Source: JAEUPI01 sp044222685 (GTDB lineage Bacteria > Pseudomonadota > Gammaproteobacteria > Burkholderiales > Burkholderiaceae_C). From it: a stretch of 64,000 bases of DNA. Where the stretch lies: NCBI GenBank assembly GCA_044222685.1, contig JBGAMU010000033.1:24042-88041 (forward strand), given 5' to 3'. Positions 19,325-28,457 of the stretch are shown here, one piece after another. Below the pieces are notes generated by a model. That model was not told where the DNA came from and searched no databases. It was given only the letters and a program-made list of their open reading frames with translations. The position numbers and the translations under genes were made by a program. The stretch's first letter is position 1. The number at the start of each line of letters is the position of its first letter.

Positions 19325-20570
19325 TCAGGAGAAGTGCAGTCCCTCCACGCGCAGCCACGGCAGCACCCAGCTGCCGGTGTCGATGCGCTCGGTGCTCACC
19401 GCGCTCACGTCGCGCAACATCTGCGCCACGTTGCCCGAGATCATGGTCTCCGACAGCGCGGTGCCGACGCGGCCGTCGCGGATCACGAAGCTGTTCTTGA
19501 TCACGCCGGAGAAGTCGCCGCTGGCCGACGGCCGGCCCATCGACAGCCGATCGACCAGTGCGCCGCGCGGCACTCCGGCGATCAACGCGTCCAGCGGCGT
19601 GGCGCCGGCGGCGATGTCCCAGCCGTCGCCGCCGACGGCCACATGCGGCAGGCCGGTCTTGCGGCTGCCATAGAGGCTGGGCGTCAGGCACGTCAGCGTG
19701 CCGCGCTCGAGCAGCGTCACCGGCGCCAGCGCGAACGCATCGGCCGAGAACGGCGACACGCCCGGTGCATCGAGGCGGCTCTTCAACGTCAACAGCGGCG
19801 AGGCCACCGCCTGACCGACGGCACCGCGGTAGACCGAGCTGCCGTCGATGAGGGCCTGGTCGCCGAGCTGGCCGAGCAGCCAGCCGAGCAGGCTGGCCAC
19901 CGCGCGCGGCGTGAGCACCACCGCGCCCACGAAACGGTCGCCGATCGGCTCGGTGTGCACCGAGCGCGTCATGGCCTGCATCATGTCGGCCATGCCGAAA
20001 CGCGGCGCGAGCGGCTCGCCGGCCAGGCCTTCGCAATTGCCGCCGGCGTAGTTGAACGAGCTGCTGGCCGCACCGTCGCGTGCCATGCCGAACACCACCG
20101 CGTCGTACCAGCCGAGCGCGCATCGCAGCGCGCTGCCGCCGCTGGTGAGTGTGCTGGCCTCGACCCGCGTATGGCCGGCCAGCGCCTCCTCGAGCATCAG
20201 CGGTGTCGGCCTGCTGCGGCCCGCGCGTCACGCTCGCACGCTGGCCGGCCGACACAACGTTGGCCGCGTCCTGCGGCGCCGAGGCCACGCTGGACCACAG
20301 GCTCGCCACCAGCGCGTCCAGGCTGTCGTCGTCGAGCTCGCTGCCCTCGGTGTCGGCGCGACGGCCATCGAGCAATCCCACCAGCTGCACCTTGCCCGAC
20401 AACGTGCTGCGCAACAGGCTGGCCTCGTTGTGCGCCACGCACAGCTCGTGGCGGCGATGCCGGCTCACGCTGACCTGAGCCCCGTCGAAGCCCTGGCGGC
20501 GCATCTGCGCCAGCACCCGTTCGGCGCTGGCGTGAAGATCGTTCGCGGTGTCGGCGGCCATCGCGCTCAC
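19325..20570 (-). pseudogene. TldE/PmbA-like protease partner, apparent +1 frameshift
   Basis: Two frames of one gene. From the GTG at 20570 (overlapping the stop of the tldD-like gene by 4 bases; ATG at 20561 is an alternative) about 123 codons give a PmbA/TldE N-terminus (SASERVLAQMRRQGFDGAQVS style) up to RGPQQADT. The rest, from LMLEEALAGHTRVEAS to WLRVEGLHFS, continues in the next frame as a 290-residue reading frame ending at 19325. The switch lies near 20200 and is repaired by removing one G in ACCGCTG. Total length, 1246 bases, is 415 codons plus one base. TldE lacks the zinc motif and normally forms a dimer with TldD that digests unfolded peptides. A sequencing error or a young inactivation would look the same. 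Confidence 0.8.
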
Positions 20571-21928
20571 TCCCCGCCCAGGTGAGCGCGCGCCCGCAGC
20601 GCCGGCCCGCCCATCGACACCACCATCAGCTGCTTCTTGCCGCAGTAGCCGCCGCTTTCCCAGTGCATCTCACGGCCGACCGCGTCCACCGTCTTCAGCA
20701 CCTTGATCGCCGAGCCCGACAGCGTGGTGTTGCGCACCGCGCGGCCGAGCTTGCCGCCGCGGATCTCGTAGGCCAGCGTGACGCCGAAGGTGAACTCGGT
20801 GGTCGAGTCGGCCTGGCCGTTGCCGGTCTTGAGCAGCAGGTAGCCGTCGTCGACGCCGGCGATCATCTGCTCCATCGTGCTGGTGCCGGGCAGGATGGCG
20901 GTGTTGCGCATGCGCACCAGCGGCTCGTCGTGCGGGCTGTAGGCGCGCGCGTTGCCGGTGGGCGGCTGCTCGAGCCGCGCCGCCGTCTCGCGGCTGTGCA
21001 TGAAGCCGCTGAGGATGCCGCGATCGATCATCACCACGTCGCGCGCCGGCGTGCCTTCGTCGTCGACCTCCACCGGCACCAGCGTGGTCTGGCCGTCGTA
21101 GGTGTGCGCGAAATCGACCATCGACACCAGCTCGCTGGCGATCGGCTGGCCCAGCAGCGACGCGGTGACCGCGCCGCCGATCACCGCATCGGCCTCGCAG
21201 GGGTGGCCCATCGCCTCGTGCGCCAGCATGCCGGCCAGCGGCGCGGCGAGCACCACCGTCTGCAGCCCGCCGCGCGCGGCCACGGCGTGGCGCTTGGCCT
21301 GCAGGTGCTCGTGCGCGCGGTCGAGCAGCGGCGCGAGAGTGTCGAGCGACCAGTCCACGTCGGCCAGCGTGCCGCGGCCGGACAGCAGCTCGTCGACCTC
21401 GATCGGCGCGCCCGCGCTGTCTTCGCCGACCAGCGTGAACTTGCAGGCCGCGCGGTCGATGCGTGCCAGCGAATCTCCGCCCGCGCTGGTGGCGAGCGTC
21501 TTGGCGTGATGCTCGTCGCCGAGCAGGAAGCGCGTCGAGCGCAGCCCCGGATAACGCTTCTTGCACCAGGCCTGCAGTTCGGCCAGGCGCTCGCTGCACT
21601 CGGCCGGCGTGAGCGGCGTGCGGCCCTGGTGCTGCTGGCGACCGACGTGGCGCACCTCGGGCAGCGGCAGCGCTGGCCGCGTGCCGAAGCGGGCGAGCGC
21701 GCGCGCATTGGTCAGCGCATCACGCTGCACACGATCGCGGTCGGCGCTGCCCGACGCCAGCGGCACCGAGGCGAAGCCCCAGTAGCCGTCGACATAGGCG
21801 CGTGCGCTCAGCCCGCGCTCCACCGTGCGCAGGTTCAGCGTCAGGTTGCCGTCGACCATCAGCATGCGCGTCCTGCGCAGCTCGTGTTCGCGGGTCTCGA
21901 GTTCGTGGTGGGTCAGTGTGCTGCTCAT
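20567..21928 (-). CDS. TldD-family metalloprotease
   Basis: 453 residues. The zinc motif HEXXXH is at 237-242 (AHEAMGHPCEAD), with the family blocks PVEVDDEGTPARDVVMIDRG, SFMHSRETA-like and a C-terminal TTLSGSAIKVLK. TldD with TldE is a peptidase that trims microcin B17 precursor and CcdA in E. coli. The gene is the next-to-last of a nine-gene minus-strand run with a transporter and an enolase-superfamily enzyme, 113 bases after the latter. It is a divergent copy compared with housekeeping TldD (about 480 residues). Confidence 0.88.
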   Translation of the reverse strand: MSSTLTHHELETREHELRRTRMLMVDGNLTLNLRTVERGLSARAYVDGYWGFASVPLASGSADRDRVQRDALTNARALARFGTRPALPLPEVRHVGRQQHQGRTPLTPAECSERLAELQAWCKKRYPGLRSTRFLLGDEHHAKTLATSAGGDSLARIDRAACKFTLVGEDSAGAPIEVDELLSGRGTLADVDWSLDTLAPLLDRAHEHLQAKRHAVAARGGLQTVVLAAPLAGMLAHEAMGHPCEADAVIGGAVTASLLGQPIASELVSMVDFAHTYDGQTTLVPVEVDDEGTPARDVVMIDRGILSGFMHSRETAARLEQPPTGNARAYSPHDEPLVRMRNTAILPGTSTMEQMIAGVDDGYLLLKTGNGQADSTTEFTFGVTLAYEIRGGKLGRAVRNTTLSGSAIKVLKTVDAVGREMHWESGGYCGKKQLMVVSMGGPALRARAHLGGE

Positions 21929-22041
21929 CTGCGGGCCTTCATCTGCTGCGTCAGCGCCTGGCGATGATAGGCGTCCGACCGCGCCGGCGCTCGCCGCCCC
22001 GCCGCCGGCAGGCCTTTGCCTGCGACCGCTCCAGGCACGGC

Positions 22042-23451
22042 TCAGAACGGCGCCATGTCGGCCCACTGCGGCAGCGCCGCACTGGCGAAGCCCGCACACG
22101 CCAGCGAGCCGAGCGCCAGGCGCCCGTCGCGGATGGCCAGCCGCACGGCACCATGACTGTGTTCGTACAGGTCGGCGTGTGCAGCGACAAAGGCCTGCTG
22201 CTCGGCCGCCGGCAGCGCGGCCATGCCGTTGACATAGTGATGCCCGTTGCGCTCCACATGCGCGAGGCCGAGCAGGTTGACGAGCGCCAGGTCCTGCTGC
22301 ACCGCCAGGCCGGCCTGCGTGGTGAGGTCTTCGCCCGACATGAAGTAACGCGATCCGCCTTCGTCGGCGTTCCAGCGCGCGCAACGTGCGGCGTTGAGCA
22401 GCGATTTGTACAGGCCCTTGCAGGTCTTGCTCGAGATGCCGGCATAACCGCGCCCGCGGGCGCGCTCGAAGGCGTCGAGTTCGCCGTCGGACTCGTCGAC
22501 GATCACCGGTTTCTGCGCCGCGGTGTCGCGCACGTCGACGTCGAGCGCCCTGGCGCGCGCGATCGGCTGCTCGACGAAGGCGATCGAGCGCCACAACCGT
22601 GCCAGCGCCGGCGCCTCGCGCATGCGCGCCAGCAGCTCGAGCACGCCGGCGGCGTCGGCGTACTGCTCGTTGCCGTCGAGCGAGACCAGGTAGTCGCCGT
22701 CGATGCGGTCGAGCACCGCGGCGATCGCCGTCAGCCGCGCCACGTCGTCGTCGACACGGCCGCCGACCTTGAGCTTGAAGTGGCGGTGGCCGTAGTGCGC
22801 CACCACCTGCTCCAGCGTCTCGGGCAGGCCGTCGTGCACGCTCTCGCGCAGGTCGGCCGCGGTGATCGCGTCGACCAGGCCCACCGTGTGGCGCGCCGCG
22901 ATCGTGGCGGCAGGCTTCAGCGTGGCAAGGAAAGCATCCCACGCGAACCCAGCGAACGCCGGATGCCGCGTGCCGATACCCACCGTATTGGCTCGCACGG
23001 CCGCGTAGAACGACGTGCCGAGCGCGCGGCACAGCGCGTCGAGCAGCGCACGGTCGACCAGCGCCGGCCCGTAGCTCGCCAGCAGCGGGTTGAGGCCGCG
23101 TGCGGCGGCGGCAGCCTGGTGCGCATCGTGATGGCGCGCGAAGTGACCGAACGCGCAGTCGGCAGACGGGTCTGCCGCGTAGGCATCACGCGCCAGCCGC
23201 ACCACGTCGCGCAGCTGCTCGAAGTTGTCGTCGTTGGTCAGCGCGAGGTTCTTGTCGAACCACTTGGGCGCCATCAGCTCGGCGGCGCCACCAACCGCCG
23301 AGCGGCCGTCGGCGAGCTCGATGCGCGCGCGCACGAAGGCCTGCGGGCACTGCGTGAGCGTGACGACGCCGAAGCGGAACGGCAGCCGCAGGTGCACCGG
23401 CCGCTCGAACAGCGCAAGCTCGCGCACGACGAAACGCGGCGCCTCAACCAT
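22042..23451 (-). CDS. Enolase-superfamily enzyme of unknown reaction (MLE-like subgroup)
   Basis: 469 residues, longer than the usual 360 to 400 because of an insert around residues 60-170. Catalytic features are complete: K226-x-K228 (HFKLKVGG), metal ligands D259 (SLDGNEQ), E294 (FVEQP) and D319/E320 (IVDESDG), and K342 in SSKTCKG. Lysines on both sides are the muconate-lactonising/dipeptide-epimerase type arrangement. The protein should take a proton from the alpha carbon of a carboxylate and dehydrate, cyclise or epimerise it. Its ATG lies inside the end of the preceding isomerase gene (8-base overlap). I cannot assign a substrate. Confidence 0.78.
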   Translation of the reverse strand: MVEAPRFVVRELALFERPVHLRLPFRFGVVTLTQCPQAFVRARIELADGRSAVGGAAELMAPKWFDKNLALTNDDNFEQLRDVVRLARDAYAADPSADCAFGHFARHHDAHQAAAAARGLNPLLASYGPALVDRALLDALCRALGTSFYAAVRANTVGIGTRHPAFAGFAWDAFLATLKPAATIAARHTVGLVDAITAADLRESVHDGLPETLEQVVAHYGHRHFKLKVGGRVDDDVARLTAIAAVLDRIDGDYLVSLDGNEQYADAAGVLELLARMREAPALARLWRSIAFVEQPIARARALDVDVRDTAAQKPVIVDESDGELDAFERARGRGYAGISSKTCKGLYKSLLNAARCARWNADEGGSRYFMSGEDLTTQAGLAVQQDLALVNLLGLAHVERNGHHYVNGMAALPAAEQQAFVAAHADLYEHSHGAVRLAIRDGRLALGSLACAGFASAALPQWADMAPF

Positions 23452-24286
23452 CGAGCGCTTCCATCACGCCGCGCAGGTAGCCGATCGCGCGGGCCGCGCA
23501 GCCGGGCCCGTCTGGGATGTAGTCGAACGGCTCGACCGCCAGCACACCGTCGTAGCCCACCTCGCGCAGCGCGGTGAGGATCGGGCCGAAGCGCATGGCG
23601 CCCTGACCGGGTGCGCGGCGGTTCGGATCGTTGAACTGTACGTGGGCGAGCTTGCCGGTCGGCCACCAGCGGCGGATCAACGCATCCACCGGCTCGCTCT
23701 CGGCCTGACCGGCGGCGCTGCAGTCGATCATCGTGCGAAAGGCCGGCGAGCCGATCGCATCGACGATCGCCACACCCTCCGCCACCGTGTTGATGAAGTC
23801 GGTCTCGTTGCGCGCCAGCGGCTCGATGCAGTAGGTGACGCCGCAGCGCTCGGCCGCCTGCGCGGCCTGCGCAAGGCATTCGACCGCGCGCCCGCGCGTC
23901 ACGTCGCGGGTGTCGCCCGGCGGCACCGAGCGCTGCTTCGGCGAGCCGTGCACCAGATAACGCCCGCCCATCGCGGCGCACAGCTCCACCAGCCGCACCA
24001 TGGTCCCCGCCGTGCGCTCGCGCACCGCAGCTTCAGGCGACACGATCGACAGCCCGGCCGGCGCCACCAGCAGCCAGTGCAGGCCGGCGATCGTGAGGCC
24101 ATGGTCAGCCGCCGTGCTGGCGAAGCCACGCGCCTGGGCGTCGGTGATCGCCAGCGGGTCGGCCGCCAGCGTGAACGGTGCCACCTCGAGCCCCTGGTAG
24201 CCGAGCGCCGCGGCGAGCGCGCATTGCCGATCGAACGGCAGTGGCTGCAGCACCTCGTTGCACAAGACGAGCGGCATGTTCTTCAT
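23444..24286 (-). CDS. Sugar phosphate isomerase/epimerase-like TIM-barrel protein
   Basis: 280 residues, xylose-isomerase-like barrel family. Recognisable blocks: LGYQGLEVAPF at the first strand, IEPLARNETDFINT with the metal-ligand Glu, MIDCSAAG, HVQFNDPNRRAPGQG and VLAVEPFDY with the last Glu ligand. Members isomerise or epimerise sugars, inosose or hydroxypyruvate, usually with a divalent metal. It starts 2 bases after the tctA-like gene and overlaps the enolase-superfamily gene, so it belongs to the same operon. Confidence 0.85.
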   Translation of the reverse strand: MKNMPLVLCNEVLQPLPFDRQCALAAALGYQGLEVAPFTLAADPLAITDAQARGFASTAADHGLTIAGLHWLLVAPAGLSIVSPEAAVRERTAGTMVRLVELCAAMGGRYLVHGSPKQRSVPPGDTRDVTRGRAVECLAQAAQAAERCGVTYCIEPLARNETDFINTVAEGVAIVDAIGSPAFRTMIDCSAAGQAESEPVDALIRRWWPTGKLAHVQFNDPNRRAPGQGAMRFGPILTALREVGYDGVLAVEPFDYIPDGPGCAARAIGYLRGVMEALDG

Positions 24287-24288
24287 GC

Positions 24289-25782
24289 TCAGGCCACCTG
24301 CCGGCGCAGCGCGCGCTGCACCGGCGGCAGGCGCAGCAGCACGACGCCCACGATGACCGCGGCCAGCACCGCCGAGATCGGCCGCGTGACGAACGGCGCC
24401 AGGTCGCCGTCGGACAGCACCAGCCCGCGGCGCAGGCTCTTTTCCATCAGGTCGCCGAGCACGATGCCGAGCACCAGCGGCGCCACCGGAAAGCGGTAGC
24501 GCCGCAGCACGAATCCGAGCAGCCCGAACAGCAGCATCGTCCACACGTCGAACAGGCGCGACGCGAGGGCATAGGTGCCCACCGTGCACAGCACGAACAG
24601 CATCGGCGTGATGATCGTCGTCGGCACACGCAGCACCTGGATCAGGAAGCGCGTGAGCGTGAGGCCGTAGAGCAGGATGCCCAGCGTGGCCAGCAGCATC
24701 ATCGCCACCACGTCGTAGACGAACTGCGGCGACTCGATCATGATCATCGGCCCCGGCTTGACGCCGTGGATCAGCATCGCCGCCATCAGCACCGCGGCCG
24801 GCGCCGAGCCCGGCACCTGCAGCGTGAGCACCGGAATGATGGCGCCCGGCACGCAGGCGTTGTCGCCGGTCTCGGCGGCCATCAGGCCGTCGATCGAGCC
24901 CTTGCCGAACTTCTCCTTCTCCTTGCTGGCGCGCTTGGCGGCGGCATACGACGACCACGCCGCCACGTCCTCGCCGACACCCGGCACGATGCCGATGAAG
25001 GTGCCGATCACGCCCGAGCGCGCGATCGTGCGGCGGTACTGCCACACGTCCTTCAGCTTGGGGATCACCGAGTCGAGCTTGTTCAGCTTCACCGGCGGGC
25101 GCTTCTCGTGCATCGCCACCAGGATCTCGGCGAAGCCGAACGCCCCCACCAGCGCCGGTACCAGCGAGAACCCGCCGGCGAGGTCGCGGCTGCCGAACGA
25201 GAAGCGCTCGTAGGCGTGGATGCCGTCCTGCCCGATGGTGGCGACGAACAGGCCCGCGAAACCGACGATCCAGCCCTTCAGCGGGTCGCCGCCGGTGAGC
25301 GTGGCCGACACGATGACGCCGAACACGGCGAGCCAGAAGAACTCGTAGGCGCCGAACTTCAGCGCCAGGTCACCCAGCAGCGGGGTGAACAACGCCAGGA
25401 AGAACATGCCGATCAGCGTGCCCAGCACCGAGCCGGTGGTGGCGATGCCCATCGCGCGGCCGGCCATGCCCTGCCGGGCGAGCGCGTAGCCGTCGAGGCA
25501 CGAGGCGGCCGACGCCGGCGTGCCGGGGATGTTGAGCAGGATCGCGCTGCGGCTGCCGCCGTAGATGGCGCCGACGTAGGTGCAGATCAGCACCAGCAGC
25601 GCGGTGTTCGACGGCATCTTGATCGTCATCGTGGTCATCAGCGCGACACCCATCGTCGCGGTCAACCCTGGCAGCGCGCCGATGACCACGCCGACCAGCG
25701 ACGACACGAGCACGTAGAAGATCGTCTCGACCGTCATGAACGAGCCGAGCGAGTGGCCGAACGCGATCAGGCCGTCGAACAT
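24289..25782 (-). CDS. Tripartite tricarboxylate transporter large permease (TctA family)
   Basis: 497 residues, about a dozen membrane helices. Family signatures: GALPGLTATMGVALM, GGSRSAILLNIPGTPASAASCLDGY, GIVPGVGEDVAAW and ETGDNACVPGAIIPVLTL. It forms the sodium-driven membrane channel of a TTT-type uptake system with the next two genes. Substrates of this family are carboxylates such as citrate, tartrate or terephthalate; the present one is unknown. Confidence 0.93.
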   Translation of the reverse strand: MFDGLIAFGHSLGSFMTVETIFYVLVSSLVGVVIGALPGLTATMGVALMTTMTIKMPSNTALLVLICTYVGAIYGGSRSAILLNIPGTPASAASCLDGYALARQGMAGRAMGIATTGSVLGTLIGMFFLALFTPLLGDLALKFGAYEFFWLAVFGVIVSATLTGGDPLKGWIVGFAGLFVATIGQDGIHAYERFSFGSRDLAGGFSLVPALVGAFGFAEILVAMHEKRPPVKLNKLDSVIPKLKDVWQYRRTIARSGVIGTFIGIVPGVGEDVAAWSSYAAAKRASKEKEKFGKGSIDGLMAAETGDNACVPGAIIPVLTLQVPGSAPAAVLMAAMLIHGVKPGPMIMIESPQFVYDVVAMMLLATLGILLYGLTLTRFLIQVLRVPTTIITPMLFVLCTVGTYALASRLFDVWTMLLFGLLGFVLRRYRFPVAPLVLGIVLGDLMEKSLRRGLVLSDGDLAPFVTRPISAVLAAVIVGVVLLRLPPVQRALRRQVA

Positions 25783-25800
25783 GGGGCCGCGGACGCGCGC

Positions 25801-26319
25801 CTAGGGCAGGCGCACCAGGAACACCTGCTCGAACACCAGCGTGACGACGGCGCTGGTACAGGCCCCGTACACCGCCGCCAGCACCGCCTGCTTCGCGGTG
25901 GTGCGGCCGAGCGCCGACTGGCGCGCGCGGTCGAACCAGAAGATGAAGCCGGCCACGAACCCGAAGGTGGCCAGCCAGAACGGCAGGCCGTGGCCCACCA
26001 GCACGCCGGCGTAGAGCAGCGTCGCCGCCAGCACGCCGGCCAGCGGGCCGAGCGGCTCGGGCGGCGCGGCGGGCGAATCGGCCCGCGTGGCGCGGCGCAG
26101 CGAGCGCAGTGCGAGCGTCGCGCCGAGCAGCAGCATCGCCGCCCCCAGCAACCCCGGCACGAGGCCCGGCACCTCGTAGCGGTTGATGTGCAGATGCTCG
26201 AGGCGGTCCATGCGCCAAGCGCCCACGGTCACGGCGCCGCCGAAGGCGATCCACACCAGCGCCGCGACGAGGTCGACGCGCGGTGGCAGCTCGTCGGCGG
26301 GCGTGTCTTCGATGCCCAT
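25801..26319 (-). CDS. Tripartite tricarboxylate transporter small permease (TctB family)
   Basis: 172 residues with four predicted hydrophobic helices (LVAALVWIAFGGAVTVGAW, GLLGAAMLLLGATLAL, PFWLATFGFVAGFIFWF, the last near the end). TctB proteins are poorly conserved; the identification rests on length, topology and position between tctA- and tctC-like genes. ATG at 26319 overlaps the stop of the tctC-like gene. Confidence 0.85.
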   Translation of the reverse strand: MGIEDTPADELPPRVDLVAALVWIAFGGAVTVGAWRMDRLEHLHINRYEVPGLVPGLLGAAMLLLGATLALRSLRRATRADSPAAPPEPLGPLAGVLAATLLYAGVLVGHGLPFWLATFGFVAGFIFWFDRARQSALGRTTAKQAVLAAVYGACTSAVVTLVFEQVFLVRLP

Positions 26320-27329
26320 CAAGGCTTCGGAATGCCCACCGTGTCGGGCGCGACCTTGGTCTTGCCGCCGGCGTGCAGCAGCCAGGCATTAGCCTGCACG
26401 GCAGGGAACACCGCCGTCTGCGCCGCCGCGCCGGCGGACGGCGCGAACAGGGCGCCGCGATTGGCGGCGTACTTCTTCAGTGCGTCGCTGCCGGCGATCT
26501 GTTCGGCCCAGATCTTCTCCAGCGTCTTCACCACCTCGTCGGGAACGCCCTTGGGCAGGAAGATGCCGAAGTAGTTGGCCGGCGACTTGAAGCCGGGAAT
26601 CGCCTTGCTGATCGGCTCGATGACGCCGAAGCCTTCGAGCTCGAGCGGCTGGTCCGACACGGTGGCCAGCGGGCGGATGCGCTTGCCGCGGATCATCTCG
26701 GCCTGCTCGACCGCGAGTTGCGTCGTGAGGTCGGTCTCGCCCGACACGGTGGCCACCACCGCCGGGTTGCCGCCGTCGTAGGTGACGTGGCGGTACTTCA
26801 CGCCGGTGGCGCGCGAGATCGCCTCCATCGCGTTGTGGCCGGCCGAGGTGACGCCGGCCGTGGCCACCTTGATCTCGCCCGGCTTGGCCTTCATCGCGTC
26901 GAGCAGCTGGGCCACGCTCTGGTACGGCGTGGCCGCGCCGACGCCGACGACCTGGATGTTGGCGACGTTGAGGAACAGGTGCCAGTCCTTGATGTTCACG
27001 TCGAGCATGCCCAGGCTCTGGTAGGCGCCGAGGTCCTGCGCGGCGCCTGCCGTCCAGGTGTAGCCGTCCTTCGGCGCCTCCCACGCATTCTTGCTGCCGA
27101 TCGAGCCCGACGCGCCCGGCTGGTTGACGACCACGATCTTCTGGCCCAGCACCTTCTCGATCTCGGCGGCGGTGACGCGCGTCACCTGGTCGGTCGACCC
27201 ACCCGCAGCCCACGGCACGATCAGGTTGATCGGCTTGCTCGGCTTCCAGTTCTGCGCCTGCGCGGCGCCGGCCAGCAACAGCGCGACGGCCGCGGCGCCG
27301 CAGGTCTTGATGAAGGTGCGTGCATGCAT
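26319..27329 (-). CDS. TctC/Bug-family periplasmic solute receptor
   Basis: 336 residues with a signal peptide (AAAVALLLAGAAQAQ). The family opening is clear: PINLIVPWAAGGSTDQVTR, NQPGASGSIGSKNA, and the C-terminal FLPKGVPDEVVKTLEKIW. The receptor for the TctAB channel next to it: one of three Bug receptors in the window and the only one with its own permease. Start ATG at 27329; the ATG at 27325 is out of frame. Confidence 0.93.
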   Translation of the reverse strand: MHARTFIKTCGAAAVALLLAGAAQAQNWKPSKPINLIVPWAAGGSTDQVTRVTAAEIEKVLGQKIVVVNQPGASGSIGSKNAWEAPKDGYTWTAGAAQDLGAYQSLGMLDVNIKDWHLFLNVANIQVVGVGAATPYQSVAQLLDAMKAKPGEIKVATAGVTSAGHNAMEAISRATGVKYRHVTYDGGNPAVVATVSGETDLTTQLAVEQAEMIRGKRIRPLATVSDQPLELEGFGVIEPISKAIPGFKSPANYFGIFLPKGVPDEVVKTLEKIWAEQIAGSDALKKYAANRGALFAPSAGAAAQTAVFPAVQANAWLLHAGGKTKVAPDTVGIPKP

Positions 27330-27396
27330 GTCGAAAAGGTCCTTCGGCCAGAGTGAATTAACTGTCTGGTGAATGTGATCGGCGGCCGCCGGGCTG

Positions 27397-28416
27397 TCAA
27401 TCGGGGATGGCGCCGATCCGGCGAGCGCCGCCTTCAGGCGGGTACAGCCCGCGGCTGCGCGCGAACAGGCGCGTGAGGCCCAGCAGCGCATCGATGTTGG
27501 GCGTCGCGACGCCGACGCGTTGTGCGATCTCGCGCACCACACTGACGATCGCATCGAGCTCGAGCGCACGGCCGGCCTCCACGTCCTGCAGCATGCTGGG
27601 TTTGAAGCTGCCGAGCTTGCGCGTGATGACGTGGCGGTCTTCCGGCGTCTGCTCGATCGCGCAGCCGATGCGCGCGCCGACGGCGGAAGCCTCACGCATC
27701 GCGGCGGTGCAGAAGGCCAGCGCCAGCGGGTCGGCGAGCACGCGGTCGACGGTGGCGCCGGTGATCGCCGCCACCGGGTTCATCGTCATGTTGCCCCACA
27801 GCTTGTACCAGATGTCCTTGCGGATATCGGCCGACACGGTGACGTCGAAGCCGGCGCGCGTGAGCAGCGCGCCGAGCTCGCGCACCCGCGCCGACTCGCC
27901 GCCGGCGGGCTCGCCGACGATGAGGCCCTGCCCCATCTTGTGCTCGACCAGGCCCGGCTCGGAGGTCGACGCGCTGGCGTGCACGACGCAGCCGATCACC
28001 TGCGCGATCGGAATGGCCAGCGCGATCTCGCCGCCCGGGTCCACGCTCTGCAGCGTCACGCCCTCCAGCGCCGGCACACCGCGGCCGAACCACCAGGGCA
28101 CGCCGTTCATCGCCGGCAGCACCCAAGTGTGCGCGCCGAGCAGCGGCGCGATGCCGCGTGCCACCGCGGTGAGCGCCGGGCCCTTGACGGCGATGACGAC
28201 GAGGTCCTGCACGCCCAGCTCGGCGGCGTGTTCGCTCGCCGCGGCCGCGTCGGCCCGCAGCAGCGGGCCGCCCTGGCGCAAGCGCCAGCCGTGCGTGCGC
28301 AGCGCCGCCAGCGTGGCGCCGCGCGCCAGCGCGCTGACCGCATGGCCGCCGGCCAGCGCCAGCCGCGTGCCGATGAAACCGCCGATCGCACCGGCACCGA
28401 TGACGCATACCTTCAT
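27397..28416 (-). CDS. Ketopantoate reductase (PanE/ApbA)-like NAD(P)-dependent enzyme
   Basis: 339 residues. An N-terminal dinucleotide fold (VCVIGAGAIGGFIGTRLA) is followed by VIAVKGPAL and by the C-terminal helical domain with DIWYKLWGNMTMNP and DRHVITRKLGSFKPSMLQD. The family reduces 2-oxo acids such as ketopantoate. In this operon it more likely acts on the transported acid than in pantothenate synthesis, but that is inference. 41 bases separate it from the Gfo/Idh gene upstream. Confidence 0.88.
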   Translation of the reverse strand: MKVCVIGAGAIGGFIGTRLALAGGHAVSALARGATLAALRTHGWRLRQGGPLLRADAAAASEHAAELGVQDLVVIAVKGPALTAVARGIAPLLGAHTWVLPAMNGVPWWFGRGVPALEGVTLQSVDPGGEIALAIPIAQVIGCVVHASASTSEPGLVEHKMGQGLIVGEPAGGESARVRELGALLTRAGFDVTVSADIRKDIWYKLWGNMTMNPVAAITGATVDRVLADPLALAFCTAAMREASAVGARIGCAIEQTPEDRHVITRKLGSFKPSMLQDVEAGRALELDAIVSVVREIAQRVGVATPNIDALLGLTRLFARSRGLYPPEGGARRIGAIPD

Positions 28417-28457
28417 TGCCCTCGTCCTTGCTCCATGCATCGCCCCTGCGGCGACAG

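Noticed and set aside
24178..26574. 798-residue plus-strand reading frame across the transporter genes
   Set aside because: His/Arg/Ala-rich shadow of the minus-strand tctA/tctB genes; no fold or motif.
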